This document shows positions 33,523-43,410 of a stretch of 52,040 nucleotides of DNA, piece by piece; the first letter of the stretch is position 1; the number at the start of each line of letters is the position of its first letter. Below the pieces are notes generated by a model. That model was not told the origin of the DNA, searched no databases, and was given only the letters and a program-made list of their open reading frames with translations. The stretch comes from JADFNO01 sp965369945 (GTDB lineage Bacteria > Planctomycetota > Phycisphaerae > Phycisphaerales > SM1A02), in assembly GCA_965369945.1 (NCBI GenBank), contig CBDUST010000002.1, positions 1 to 52,040 on the forward strand. The letters are read 5' to 3'. A program made the position numbers and the translations under genes.

Positions 33523-35247
33523 CTAATCGATCACCTTCAATCGGATATCACGCCAACGAATGCGCAGCGGTTCGGTTCGATCGCCAACGCCATGAACCTG
33601 AAGTCCGATGAAACCGCTGCGTACCGCGCCATCGAGTAGGACGGAGGCCGGCACGTCGTTGAGGTATGTTCGGATGACATCACCGCGTGCGCTGATGCGA
33701 AGCCGATTCCAGATATCGGGGTTCAACGCAAGCTGGGCCAACTCGTTGTTGTCAAGTTTATGGAGCCATCCCCGTCGTCCTTCTTCGTAGATTCCCGCTG
33801 ACCAAGCGCGATCTGATGGATCGATCTCGACTTGGTAGCCGCGCACACGGCTATCGGCTTCATCCGAATCGCTCCAACTGCGGATTTGGATACCGGAATT
33901 GAGCTGGCGATCGACTTTGAATTCGAGTTCGAGCACATAGTCAGCGTAGTTCTGCTCGGTGCATAGGAATGTGTTGGGCTGATTGGGGCGAGTCTCGCCG
34001 ACGATCATGTCATCTTGAACAACGTACACCGCTTCGCCTCCGATACGGCGCCAACCGTTCAGAGTTTCGCCATCAAAGAGAGGATTGAAACCCGGGGCGT
34101 TTGGTCCAGCCCATGAAGTGTGTGGCAGTACCCAAATGTTGCGGAAACGCACACGGTTGCCGTGGTCTTGGAGCACAATCGGGCCGCCGCCGGGCCGCTC
34201 CGGCGAGCCTGCCCCGGTTGGACGTGTGAGGCGAATATCTCGATGCACGAGTACACCATTGTGGCGCACGGTTATGCGCGCCGGCGCAAGCTTGTTTCCG
34301 TTCCCGTCCCAACGCGCGGCGACGAACTCGATGTCGTAGCGCTGCCACCGGCCGGGTGAATATGCAACGTTGACATCGGGCGCACGGAACCGATAAAGAG
34401 CACCGCAACCGTTGTCGCGCACCGGCTGCCCCCACGAATTGAGAATCTGCACTTCGTAGGTATCGAAAATATAGATGCCGCTGTTTCCGTCCGACGTACT
34501 GGCGGGCTCGGTCTGGGGGTACATGAACTCCAAATGAAGCGTGAAGTCTTCGAACGTCTCGCGTGAGAAGGCGTCTCCAGCACCGGGCTCGACCACAAGC
34601 TCACCATGTTCGACGCGCCAACCAAGGTCGCTACCGTCTTCATGGCGCCACGCCGACGTATCATCGCCGTCAAACAACACTACTGCATCACTAGGCGGCG
34701 CGAGCGATCTGGCCAAGGGATCGACACGAAGACTAGCAGCTGGAGAACCCGAGGAATCAAGTAGGCGGCACGCGAATCCCCATTCAGAATCATCTTGATA
34801 GACCTTGAGCAGCAATGTGTTCCAGCCTTGATTCAGAGTTGCTCGCGCGATGCCATGATCATTATAAAGTATTTCCTCGTCGTTGAGCGAGAACATAATC
34901 TTGTTAGTTGCGTTGAGTTCAAGTTGAATTGCCTGTTCGACGTCGGACCACAACTGTGTTCGCGCGTAGGCGGAGCAGTAGGAACACTCGCCCGGGGCGG
35001 TGAGGTCGATCCAACCAGTCTGTACGCTATTCGTTGGTTGCACATCACGCCAGAGCGTCGATGGAGAATCAGGCATCTGCTCAGAAGCGAAAGGGCCGGC
35101 GACTTGCCATAGCAGGATGAAATCTCCAGGGTCCGCATTGCGTTGAGTTTCATCTGTTGCTGCGCCGCATCGTTCGGCACCAGACCATGCGGTTGCTGCG
35201 CAAACAAGGGTTATCACAAAGGCGATTGGTCGCAAGAACGTCAACAT
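33523..35247 (-). CDS. Secreted protein with two DUF1080 (3-keto-glycoside hydrolase-like) domains
   Basis: A 574-residue protein from ATG 35247, with GGAGAG upstream and a signal peptide (FLRPIAFVITLVCAATAWSG). An N-terminal beta domain (about 30-185) precedes two concanavalin-like DUF1080 modules. The first starts VVLFDGDDTSAWRHEDGS and holds DGNSGIYIFDTYEVQIL; the second starts NPLFDGETLNGWRRIGG and holds LNSGIQIRSWSD and VRGYQVEID. Members of DUF1080 have been described as hydrolases of 3-keto-glycosides, which fits neighbours that could oxidise sugars. Two modules in one chain may give different specificities. Confidence 0.88.
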   Translation of the reverse strand: MLTFLRPIAFVITLVCAATAWSGAERCGAATDETQRNADPGDFILLWQVAGPFASEQMPDSPSTLWRDVQPTNSVQTGWIDLTAPGECSYCSAYARTQLWSDVEQAIQLELNATNKIMFSLNDEEILYNDHGIARATLNQGWNTLLLKVYQDDSEWGFACRLLDSSGSPAASLRVDPLARSLAPPSDAVVLFDGDDTSAWRHEDGSDLGWRVEHGELVVEPGAGDAFSRETFEDFTLHLEFMYPQTEPASTSDGNSGIYIFDTYEVQILNSWGQPVRDNGCGALYRFRAPDVNVAYSPGRWQRYDIEFVAARWDGNGNKLAPARITVRHNGVLVHRDIRLTRPTGAGSPERPGGGPIVLQDHGNRVRFRNIWVLPHTSWAGPNAPGFNPLFDGETLNGWRRIGGEAVYVVQDDMIVGETRPNQPNTFLCTEQNYADYVLELEFKVDRQLNSGIQIRSWSDSDEADSRVRGYQVEIDPSDRAWSAGIYEEGRRGWLHKLDNNELAQLALNPDIWNRLRISARGDVIRTYLNDVPASVLLDGAVRSGFIGLQVHGVGDRTEPLRIRWRDIRLKVID

Positions 35248-35268
35248 ACTGCTCTCCATAATCAACAG

Positions 35269-36444
35269 TTACGAAGTCCCGGCAAAGGGATCGATGGATA
35301 CCCATTGCTCGCTGCGCGCCGATTCAAGCACCGCGTCACAAACCCGTTGGGTCGCTAGTGCCGTGCGGAAGTCCGGCTGCGCCGGCTCGCCGGTTTCCAA
35401 ACCCTTGAGGAAGTCCGCGAGGGCGTGAACAAACGTGTGTTCGTAGCCGATCGTGCAGCCCGGCACCCACCAATGGTCCATGTACGGATGCTCGAAGTTC
35501 GTGACATGGATTCTTCGCCAACCCGCGAGATGATCCTCGATTTTCTTACCGGATTGGAGTTGGGCGTATTCAAAGAACCCTAAATACTGCGGATCTTCGA
35601 GGTCGAATACGATTGAACCATCCTCGCCGTTGAGTTCGAACGTGTTGTAGTTCTTTCGACCACGGGCGTAGCGGGTCGATTCGAACGTTCCCAGCGCTCC
35701 ATTGGCGAATTCAGCGAGAAACATGCACGCATCATCGATCGTGACCGGTTCGACTTTGCCGGTCTCGACGTGTTGGCGTTGCTTGACAAAAGTTTCGGTC
35801 CGAGCGACCACGCGCGTAATGGGACCGTTGAGCCACATTGCTGTGTCGATCGAATGTGCCAGCAGATCACCAGTGACGCCTGAACCGGCGACGTTGGCAT
35901 CGAGCCGCCAAAGCGCCGCTCCGCCCTGTGGAACATCCTCTGCGATGGTCCAATCCTGAAGGTACGTCGCACGAAAATGAAACGGGCGGCCGATGCGCCC
36001 TTCATCAATCACCTGTTTGGCGAGCGCAATGGCCGGCACTCTTCGGTAATTGAACCAAACCATGTTGGCCACACCCGCCTTCTCGATCGCTGCCGTCATC
36101 TGCTCGGCTTCATCCACGTTCATGGCCAACGGTTTTTCGCAAAGCACCATTTTCCCGTGCTCAGCTGCGGCCAACGCCATGTCGCGATGCAGATGATTTG
36201 GTGCGCCGATGTCAATGAGATCGATGTCATCGCGTTGAACCAGTTGCCGCCAATCGGTTTCCGCCGATTCGTATCCCCATTCATCGGCAAACGCCTGAAC
36301 CTTCTCGCTATCTCGCCCGCAGACAGCAGTGAGCAGAGGCGCATGCTCGAGCTTGAAGAAATTATTCACGCGCCGGTACGCATTGGAGTGCGCTTTGCCC
36401 ATGAAGCCGTAGCCGATCATGCCGATGCGAAGCGGTGTAGACAT
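35269..36444 (-). CDS. Cytoplasmic Gfo/Idh/MocA oxidoreductase
   Basis: A 391-residue protein with no signal peptide. The nucleotide motif is RIGMIGYGFMGKAHSNAYRR, the catalytic motif LCEKPLAMNVDEAEQM, and the C-terminal domain carries GVTGDLLAHSIDTAMWL. It should oxidise or reduce a sugar, inositol or keto-sugar with NAD(P). It begins 23 bases after the sugar isomerase gene. With the exported homologue at 31276, the module has one such enzyme on each side of the membrane. Confidence 0.88.
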   Translation of the reverse strand: MSTPLRIGMIGYGFMGKAHSNAYRRVNNFFKLEHAPLLTAVCGRDSEKVQAFADEWGYESAETDWRQLVQRDDIDLIDIGAPNHLHRDMALAAAEHGKMVLCEKPLAMNVDEAEQMTAAIEKAGVANMVWFNYRRVPAIALAKQVIDEGRIGRPFHFRATYLQDWTIAEDVPQGGAALWRLDANVAGSGVTGDLLAHSIDTAMWLNGPITRVVARTETFVKQRQHVETGKVEPVTIDDACMFLAEFANGALGTFESTRYARGRKNYNTFELNGEDGSIVFDLEDPQYLGFFEYAQLQSGKKIEDHLAGWRRIHVTNFEHPYMDHWWVPGCTIGYEHTFVHALADFLKGLETGEPAQPDFRTALATQRVCDAVLESARSEQWVSIDPFAGTS

Positions 36445-36467
36445 CGTGTGATAGTTCTCCGTTGGCC

Positions 36468-37379
36468 TCAGCCGAATCTCTTGTTCAGTTCGTCGGCTGC
36501 GGCTTTACACTTTGCCGTCGCGGCCCACGCATCGGGCCAGAAGCACAGGTCAATCGTCCACCAATCGTGCGGTAATGTTTCCTTCGCGAGCGCCCCAACA
36601 ATCTGGTCAAAATCGATGATGCCCTCACCAAACGGCGGGTGGGCGGATGTCTCATCCTCACCCTGGGCATTCTTATGGCAGGTGTTGTCCGAATCGATCA
36701 GATGGATGTGGTTGATGCAGCCAGACAACATGCCGATCAACTCGAGCTGACCGCCTTGTAGCGTTTCTTTGTCGCCAGGTTGTCGAGCGCCCACGACAGA
36801 GACCATCTGGCCGTGGCATGTATCGTACATCACGCCGAAGTTGTCTTTGTTCACAGCGTCCAAGACGCGCACAACATCGCTTGGCTTGTTGAACGCAAAG
36901 CCCGGCTCGAATTCCCATGTCACATACAACCCACGATCCCCAGCAACATCGCAGCACGTGTTCCATGCGGTGGCAACACGCGCCAAGGCTGTGTCATATC
37001 CAACTTCGTCGAGCATTGTTGGCGGCTGGACGGTATCAACACGAATGCCCTTGATTCCGAGGTCCACACAGAAGTCTGCGTTCTTCATGAACTCCTGGAT
37101 ATACGCGGTCGGATCGTCGGTGTTGATGAGCTGTTCACCCCAAAGGTTCGCGGCCAATCCGCTGAATGCAAGACCGTACTGGTCTACCATCGCAACCACT
37201 TCTTCTCGCTGTGATGTTTCAGGTAAATCCGTCGGATTGGGATGAGGGGGAAATCCACCAAGTTCGACGCCGTCGAAACCGAGTTCGTTGAGTTTGCGGC
37301 AAACCGTTTCGAAGTCGATCGGGTCGCTTTCGTAGGGGCCGATGGTGTAGGCCCAAGAGCCGATAGAGATGCGTTTCAT
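36468..37379 (-). CDS. Sugar phosphate isomerase/epimerase (xylose-isomerase-like TIM barrel)
   Basis: A 303-residue protein from ATG 37379 with AAGGAAGG upstream. Typical AP endonuclease-2 family barrel: GSWAYTIGPY, ELGFDGVELGGFPPHPNP, LYVTWEFEPGFAF (metal Glu), NFGVMYDTCHGQM (Asp, His) and INHIHLIDSDNTC (His), ending with an acidic ligand region near FGEGIIDFDQI. Probably cytoplasmic isomerisation or epimerisation of the imported sugar or keto-sugar. Confidence 0.85.
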   Translation of the reverse strand: MKRISIGSWAYTIGPYESDPIDFETVCRKLNELGFDGVELGGFPPHPNPTDLPETSQREEVVAMVDQYGLAFSGLAANLWGEQLINTDDPTAYIQEFMKNADFCVDLGIKGIRVDTVQPPTMLDEVGYDTALARVATAWNTCCDVAGDRGLYVTWEFEPGFAFNKPSDVVRVLDAVNKDNFGVMYDTCHGQMVSVVGARQPGDKETLQGGQLELIGMLSGCINHIHLIDSDNTCHKNAQGEDETSAHPPFGEGIIDFDQIVGALAKETLPHDWWTIDLCFWPDAWAATAKCKAAADELNKRFG

Positions 37380-37427
37380 TATGCCTTCCTTCGGTGCTGA
37401 CGATCGGCGCAAGATACCCGCAAACGT

Positions 37428-38693
37428 TCATCGTTGCATGTGATCGCCAATTTGCGGAGCGTCCGGATTCACCTCCGGTCCGAAATAGCGCAGCGTGACC
37501 AGCGGTTCGCGCTCGGACGTATTTTCGTAATGCACACCCGCTTGGGCGGCGCTGTCGGTGACGAACACCTCGTCTTGCGTCAACTCGTGGAAGCGAATGA
37601 GCGTCGGACAGCGTAGAGGCATTCCGTTGATCCTGCCCTCACCTTGCACTGCGATGAGACTGAAAGCGCCGTTGTCGCGAATCGTGCCGCTGCCACCCGG
37701 CTCGATCGTCAGCTCCTTGGCCGTGAAGTACTGCTGCTGCTCAATGCGACCGTACGTTATCCACTTGTCGACGAAGGGACCGCTCGGATCAATCTGCTCG
37801 GTCGTGATCGGCTCCATATAATGGTTGCGCTTGAAGTTCGGATCGACGTTGGCGTCCCAATCCAATTGATCGACGATGAAATCAAGATCGCTGTGTTTGT
37901 CGCTGGGCATGTCTTTCACGAGCAGCGACCAGGGAACATCGCGCCCTTCGATGAGATTCTGGTACATGCCAAAAACATCCGAGCCCCATTGTGGTTCGTA
38001 AGTGCAAAGCGATCCCGGCGCGTGCAGTATCCCGGGTCCAACAAGCCAGCCGCTTCCGGGGGTGAGTCGATAGGCCGCGGAGTAATCGAGAATATGATTA
38101 TCGCCTCGATTCCAATCTTCCAGACACTTGCGCACCTGCTCGCGCGAAGTTCCGGGGGCGAGTCCAAAGAAGGTATATGGGAATCTGTTTTCGATGGTGT
38201 TGTGTTGCGGCGGGAAGTAATACGCCTCCGGTTTACCTTCCCGGCCGACGAGCGCTGCTTGTTCATCGCTCTGATGCATGTGATGTGGGATGGGTCCCAT
38301 GTTGTCAAAGAATTTCGCGTACACAGGCCACTTGTGATATTTGTTCCAGATCGATTCGCCGATGATCTCGGACCCGAGTTCCTCGATTGCATCGCGCAGC
38401 AGCACGCGCTGATCTTCATGAACAACGTACGACAGGCCTTCATCAGGTACTCGGCCTTCGTTGGCCGCTTCAGTCGTCGAGCCAAACCATCGCTCATCGA
38501 TTCCGCCTCGATCAAGGCCGAATGCATATAGATCATCGGGATGCAACTTCAAGCGGCGACCCGGCTGGAGAAATGATCGCGGTACCCAGCACGGCGCAAG
38601 TTGCAGGACCCCATTACCAGACTCGAGCGCAGCCTCGACGATAGGCCGCACGTTCGTATCGACGGTACGAAGATCAGTGATGGATCGAGTCAT
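37428..38693 (-). CDS. Class I mannose-6-phosphate isomerase-like cupin protein
   Basis: A 421-residue protein. The double-cupin architecture and the metal motif PIPHHMHQSDEQ with the later PGSGWLVGPGILHAPGSL resemble type I phosphomannose isomerases. A second, degenerate cupin follows near the C-terminus (LTIEPGGSGTIRDNGAFSLI). Starts 25 bases after the aldose epimerase gene. It may isomerise an aldose and ketose, possibly without phosphate. The exact substrate cannot be told from sequence. Confidence 0.75.
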   Translation of the reverse strand: MTRSITDLRTVDTNVRPIVEAALESGNGVLQLAPCWVPRSFLQPGRRLKLHPDDLYAFGLDRGGIDERWFGSTTEAANEGRVPDEGLSYVVHEDQRVLLRDAIEELGSEIIGESIWNKYHKWPVYAKFFDNMGPIPHHMHQSDEQAALVGREGKPEAYYFPPQHNTIENRFPYTFFGLAPGTSREQVRKCLEDWNRGDNHILDYSAAYRLTPGSGWLVGPGILHAPGSLCTYEPQWGSDVFGMYQNLIEGRDVPWSLLVKDMPSDKHSDLDFIVDQLDWDANVDPNFKRNHYMEPITTEQIDPSGPFVDKWITYGRIEQQQYFTAKELTIEPGGSGTIRDNGAFSLIAVQGEGRINGMPLRCPTLIRFHELTQDEVFVTDSAAQAGVHYENTSEREPLVTLRYFGPEVNPDAPQIGDHMQR

Positions 38694-38718
38694 CTGATTG
38701 TGCCTCTTCGATCCTGCC

Positions 38719-39864
38719 CTAGCGAAACCGGTGGATCATGACGTGGTGGTACGTCTCGCCCGGGCGCAGGACCGGATCGGGCCAACCGGCGCGTCCTCGT
38801 TTGTTGATTGCGTCAGGGAAGTACTGTGTTTCCAAGCAGAATCCATCGTGCTTGGCATAGACGGCACCGTTCTTGCCGGCCACACCGTCAAGGAAGTTAC
38901 CCGAATAGAACTGAATCCCGGGCATGGTCGTCCAGATCTCCATCGTGCGACCGCTGGCCAGATGGGTGACCCGTGCGGCGCGACGAAATCTTCCGTCGAA
39001 ACCATCAATGACGTAATTCAGATCGTACCCTCCGGGGTTGTCGCCTTGGGCTGGCAGCGCACCAATGTCAGCGCCAATCCTTTTTCTATTTGTGAAGGCA
39101 AACGGCGTTTGACTTACAGAGTCGATCTCACCTGTTGGGATCAACGTTGCGTCGGCGGGTGTGTAGCGCGTAGCGTCAAGTCGAAGAACGTGATCCAGGA
39201 TCGTTCCTGAGTCATGCCCAGCGAGATTCCAATAGGTGTGATGGACGATGTTGATCGGCGAGGGCGCGTCCGTCGTTGCCGTCATCTCGACGCGTAACTC
39301 ATTATCAAATGTAAGCACATAGTCAACCGTGACGTCGACCGTGCCCGGATAACCTTCCTCACCGTCCGGAGAACGATAGGTCAGACGAAGGCCGGGTCCG
39401 TCTTTGGTGTCCAATTCTTGAGCGTTCCAGACGACCTTGTCAAATCCCTTCTCGCCGCCGTGCAGATGGTTTGGTCCATTGTTGGTTGCAAGTTGATACT
39501 GCTTGCCATCCAATTCAAATTGCCCCAGCGCAATACGATTTCCGACACGTCCCACCATCGCACCGAAGTATGGGTTTCCAGCAATATACTCCTGAAGCGT
39601 ATCGAAGCCGAGAACGACATCGTCGACGTTGCCTTGAGCATCGGGAACGAAAAGTTGCGTGATGATCCCGCCGTAGTTCGTGATCTTCGCGATCATTCCG
39701 GAACCGTTGTCAAGCGTATAAAGGTTCACAGCAGCGCCGTCGTGCGTGCCCCAAGGCTCGTGTGTGATTCGCATTGTCGCGGTTCCCTGACATCCAGCAG
39801 CGACCACGACGAACAGTGCCAGCGCGGGGCCGAGGGTGAAGTTGCGTTGTATTTTACTCATCAT
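38719..39864 (-). CDS. galM: Aldose 1-epimerase (mutarotase) lipoprotein
   Basis: A 381-residue protein with a lipobox (VVVAAGCQGT), so it is anchored in the envelope rather than cytoplasmic. Mutarotase residues are present: GRVGNRIALG, NGPNHLHGGEKGFDK (His), IVHHTYWNLAGHDSG (His base) and GFCLETQYFPDAIN (Glu). The start overlaps the permease stop as ATGA. Anomer interconversion just before ABC import is the likely role. Confidence 0.88.
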   Translation of the reverse strand: MMSKIQRNFTLGPALALFVVVAAGCQGTATMRITHEPWGTHDGAAVNLYTLDNGSGMIAKITNYGGIITQLFVPDAQGNVDDVVLGFDTLQEYIAGNPYFGAMVGRVGNRIALGQFELDGKQYQLATNNGPNHLHGGEKGFDKVVWNAQELDTKDGPGLRLTYRSPDGEEGYPGTVDVTVDYVLTFDNELRVEMTATTDAPSPINIVHHTYWNLAGHDSGTILDHVLRLDATRYTPADATLIPTGEIDSVSQTPFAFTNRKRIGADIGALPAQGDNPGGYDLNYVIDGFDGRFRRAARVTHLASGRTMEIWTTMPGIQFYSGNFLDGVAGKNGAVYAKHDGFCLETQYFPDAINKRGRAGWPDPVLRPGETYHHVMIHRFR

Positions 39865-40847
39865 TCGTTCCTTGATCGGGCGGTACGTCGAATCGCGACC
39901 GCGTGCTTGACGAGGGCATCGATAATGATGCCGCCCAGAAGTACGAGGCCAACCACAGCCATCTCGATGTTGTTTGGTATCCAGTCCACCAGCGTGATGG
40001 TGTTATACAGCAGCACCATAACGGTCGCACCGATGATCGTTCCGGCGATGCTTCCTTGACCGCCCAAGAGGCTGCACCCACCCAACACCGCAGCGGCGAT
40101 CGCATACAGCTCATACCAGCTTCCAAAATCAACCGGTTGGGCCAAACCAGCGTCGAAGACAAACAGCAATCCCCCGATGCCCGCGAGGCCACTACAAATC
40201 ACGTAAGAGATCGTTGTGACTCCGCGCGTGTTGATACCGCTATAGCGTGCAGCGGGTTCACTTCGTCCGATGGCCAGCAGATGGCGTCCGTAAACCGTTC
40301 GATGAAGCAGAATCGCCGATGCGATCGCCACAACCAACAAGATAATGCAGGGAAACGGAATGGAGAAACTTTCGATGCCCGGCAGATCCACACGTCCATT
40401 GGCAAGACTTCGCAGGCCGGTCCAGCCTCCGCGGAAACCCTGCGTTTGATCGCCGGTAATTCCGCGCGCCACGCCACGGTAGATGAGCAGTCCACACAAA
40501 GTTACCACGAACGGTTGAAGAGTCAGTCGTGTGATGAGCAGACCGTGGACAAGACCGATCAGGAGCGCGACGGCCATCACGGCGGGCAGAACGATCCACA
40601 CCGGCACATTGTTTTGGACAAGCATCCACGGCGTAAGGATTCCAACCAGGCAAACCACCGAACCGATCGACAAGTCGATGCCTCGTCCGATGATTACAAT
40701 GGCCGCTCCGATACTGATGATTCCAAATAGTGCGCTGCGCCGAATCACGTTCTCGATGTTGAACGCGGTCAGGAAATTTTCGCCTGCGATCGAGTTGAAG
40801 ATGCAGATCGCCACGAGCAGTCCGAGGATGCCGAGAACCTGTTTCAC
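39861..40847 (-). CDS. ABC sugar transporter permease (RbsC-like)
   Basis: A 328-residue protein with eight or more membrane helices, typical of the BPD_transp_2/RbsC family: GENFLTAFNIENVIRRSALF, AAIVIIGRGIDLSIGSVV, YGRHLLAIGRSEPAARYSGI and AAAVLGGCSLLGGQGSIAGT. The start is GTG 40847, overlapping the ATPase stop as GTGA. Confidence 0.92.
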   Translation of the reverse strand: MKQVLGILGLLVAICIFNSIAGENFLTAFNIENVIRRSALFGIISIGAAIVIIGRGIDLSIGSVVCLVGILTPWMLVQNNVPVWIVLPAVMAVALLIGLVHGLLITRLTLQPFVVTLCGLLIYRGVARGITGDQTQGFRGGWTGLRSLANGRVDLPGIESFSIPFPCIILLVVAIASAILLHRTVYGRHLLAIGRSEPAARYSGINTRGVTTISYVICSGLAGIGGLLFVFDAGLAQPVDFGSWYELYAIAAAVLGGCSLLGGQGSIAGTIIGATVMVLLYNTITLVDWIPNNIEMAVVGLVLLGGIIIDALVKHAVAIRRTARSRNE

Positions 40848-42355
40848 GCAGCGTCTCGTTCTTTCGTGGCAAGTTTCATGATCGTCTCTTCATCAACTTC
40901 GCCTGCTGCCAATTCGCCGGTGATCGCCCCGTCGCGCATGACAAGGACTCGGTCGGACATCGCGATGATCTCTTCAAGATCACTTGAGGCAAACAGGATC
41001 GAAACACCTGCGCCGGCCATCTCCTCCATAATCCGGTAAATCTCGGCACGTGCGCCGACATCGACCCCCCGTGTTGGTTCGTCCAGCAGAAGTATGCCCG
41101 GCTCAAGCGCCAACCATTTGCCGAGCGAGACTTTCTGTTGGTTACCGCCGGAGAGCGTAGAAGTAATTTGACGATCGCTGGACGCGCGGATGCGCAACCG
41201 TTCGACTATGCGGATGCTCGTGCGTCGTTCACGTCGACGATTGACGAAACCCTTACGCGCGTGTCGAATCAGTTCTGCGAGTCCCAGATTATTGCGCAAG
41301 GTCTGATCGAGGATAAGCCCGTGCAGTTGGCGATCCTCCGGCACCAAGGCAAGCCCCGCCGCGATCGCATCCCGTGGTGAGCGGATCATCACAGCGCTGC
41401 CATCGACCTTGAAACTCCCTTGTATGGGCGGAACGATCCCAAAAATCGATTCGAGCAATTCGGTGCGACCGGCGCCAACCAGACCAGCGATGCCCACGAT
41501 CTCCGAGGCGCGCAGATGAAAATCAACGCTCATCTTTGGATGGCGGGTTGTGCACACACCGTGGACGTCCAATCTTTTCTTTCCCCGCGGGAATCGTTGC
41601 TGGCGACCGTATCCAGCCAATGCACGCCCAATCATGTGTTGCACCATCGTTTGTCGATCGATCTTGCCTTGGTCGATGCGACCGGAGACCCGTCCATCGC
41701 GCAGAATCACCACGCGGTCGGCGATATCTTCAACCTCAGCCAGTCGGTGCGAGATATAGATTATCCCAACGCCTTGTGCTCGAAGCTGGCGGACAACCGT
41801 GAACAGTTGTTCCGTCTCATGTAGAGAAAGGCTCGACGTCGGTTCGTCCATGATGAGAATGCGCGCATCAACGGAGAGTGCCTTGGCGATCTCCACAAGT
41901 TGCCGTCGTCCGATCGACAGATCATCGACGCGGCGACCCGTTGGTTCATCAAGACCAACCGCTTCAAGTGATCGGCGGGCTGTTGCGGCGACCGCTCGAC
42001 GGTCAATCAGTCCGAATCTGCGCGGTTCACGTCCGAGGCAGATGTTCGACGCAATGTCGAGATTACCAGCGAGATTCAGATCCTGGTGAATCAGCGCAAT
42101 ACCCGCCTCTATGGCGTCATGCACAGTGCGGGGCGTGAGCGTTCGTCCATTCAAGCGTATCGAACCTGCATCGGCTTGTTGAACACCGGCGAGAATCTTC
42201 ATGAGCGTGCTCTTGCCGGCGCCGTTTTCGCCAACAACAGCTAGCACTTCGCCGCTGTGTAAGTCAAGATCAATCCCGTCCAAGGCGCGGACACCGGGAA
42301 ACGACTTGGTCATGCCGCGCACCTCAAGCAATGGATGATCCTCGACAACAGGCAC
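40844..42355 (-). CDS. ABC sugar transporter double ATPase (RbsA/MglA-like)
   Basis: About 503 residues from GTG 42355, 7 bases after the binding-protein stop; an ATG at 42403 is possible but would overlap that gene. It has two nucleotide-binding domains. The first has Walker A GENGAGKSTLMKIL, signature LSIGRRQLVEIAKAL and Walker B ILIMDEPTSSLS. The second has a changed Walker A (GLVGAGRTELLES), signature LSGGNQQKVSLGKWLA and ILLLDEPTRGVDVGA. This asymmetry is normal for the ribose/galactose class. Confidence 0.92.
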   Translation of the reverse strand: MPVVEDHPLLEVRGMTKSFPGVRALDGIDLDLHSGEVLAVVGENGAGKSTLMKILAGVQQADAGSIRLNGRTLTPRTVHDAIEAGIALIHQDLNLAGNLDIASNICLGREPRRFGLIDRRAVAATARRSLEAVGLDEPTGRRVDDLSIGRRQLVEIAKALSVDARILIMDEPTSSLSLHETEQLFTVVRQLRAQGVGIIYISHRLAEVEDIADRVVILRDGRVSGRIDQGKIDRQTMVQHMIGRALAGYGRQQRFPRGKKRLDVHGVCTTRHPKMSVDFHLRASEIVGIAGLVGAGRTELLESIFGIVPPIQGSFKVDGSAVMIRSPRDAIAAGLALVPEDRQLHGLILDQTLRNNLGLAELIRHARKGFVNRRRERRTSIRIVERLRIRASSDRQITSTLSGGNQQKVSLGKWLALEPGILLLDEPTRGVDVGARAEIYRIMEEMAGAGVSILFASSDLEEIIAMSDRVLVMRDGAITGELAAGEVDEETIMKLATKERDAA

Positions 42356-42362
42356 GGATGTA

Positions 42363-43376
42363 TCAGCTTCCGCTGCCCTGGCCGAGCTTTTGTTTGAGGT
42401 CATCCCAAAAGGCGGCGACGTTGTCTGCACGAATTTGCCGGGCGGGGATTTCGATGACCTTGCTTTGGGGAATTACCGATTGATCACCGCCGGCGAGGGC
42501 GTTGAGAATTTCGATCGACCGGTAGCCATAGTTGTACGGATCTTGGACGACCGTGCCGTAGACAGTTCCGTCGGTGATTCCTCGGAGTGTTTCGTCAGCC
42601 TCATCAAACGCGACAACTTTGATCTGACCAATCTTGCCCGCTTGCTCGAGTGCCGCAAGACAGAGCGGCGGGTTGTAGGCGAACAAGCCGATCATGCAAT
42701 CCAGATCAGGATGGCGCGCCAAAGCGTCCTCAGCGTTGGCCTTGCCTTTGGCGCGATCGAACTGATCGGTGAGCGTTCCAAGGATCGTGTATTTCTCGCC
42801 AGTCAATGCGCTGATGCTCGGCGGATCGTAGCGTGTCGGATCAAACGGGCGATCAAGTAACTCGTCAATCACACCTTGGCGACGACGTTTGGCGTTGTCC
42901 TGTTCAAGTCGGCCGATGAAGATAAAGACCTTGCCGCCATCGGGAAGCGCCTCCTTAACAAGTTCGCCGCACATTCGTCCCGCAACGTAATTATCCATCC
43001 CGATATAGCACAAGCGATTGGAGTCGGGCGCGTCAGAATCATGCGTAATAAGATTGGTGCGACCGGCCACCATATCCAAAAGGTCGTTTTGGTTATCAGG
43101 ATCGATTGGACTTACCGCGATGCCATCGACGCCGCGGGCAACGAGGTCCTCAAGCATGCGCTTTTGGTCGACAACACCCCCAGCGGGCATGTGCACGCTA
43201 ACGTTGGTGCCGGTCGCTTTGCCAGCGTCCTTGGCGCCTTTTTCCGCGATGACCCAAAACGAAGCGACGCCGTTGGTGACGAAAGCGAGCTTGGGTGCCG
43301 AGTCGCTCTCGCCATCGCACCCAGTTAGGCCAACAATCAAGATGCCTACGACAACGCTAGCTACGAATCTGCCCAT
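42363..43376 (-). CDS. ABC sugar transporter substrate-binding lipoprotein (RbsB-like)
   Basis: A 337-residue protein from ATG 43376 with AGGGAG upstream. Lipobox VGLTGCDG. Periplasmic-binding-protein type 1 fold: LAFVTNGVASFWVIAEKGAK, GVDGIAVSPIDPDNQNDLLD, YIGMDNYVAGRMCGELV and KVVAFDEADETLRGI. First gene of the transporter set. The ligand is probably a hexose or pentose or a derivative; it is not readable from sequence alone. Confidence 0.92.
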   Translation of the reverse strand: MGRFVASVVVGILIVGLTGCDGESDSAPKLAFVTNGVASFWVIAEKGAKDAGKATGTNVSVHMPAGGVVDQKRMLEDLVARGVDGIAVSPIDPDNQNDLLDMVAGRTNLITHDSDAPDSNRLCYIGMDNYVAGRMCGELVKEALPDGGKVFIFIGRLEQDNAKRRRQGVIDELLDRPFDPTRYDPPSISALTGEKYTILGTLTDQFDRAKGKANAEDALARHPDLDCMIGLFAYNPPLCLAALEQAGKIGQIKVVAFDEADETLRGITDGTVYGTVVQDPYNYGYRSIEILNALAGGDQSVIPQSKVIEIPARQIRADNVAAFWDDLKQKLGQGSGS

Positions 43377-43410
43377 CGGTTACTCCCTGTTCCAATCTCC
43401 GGCGGAAGAG

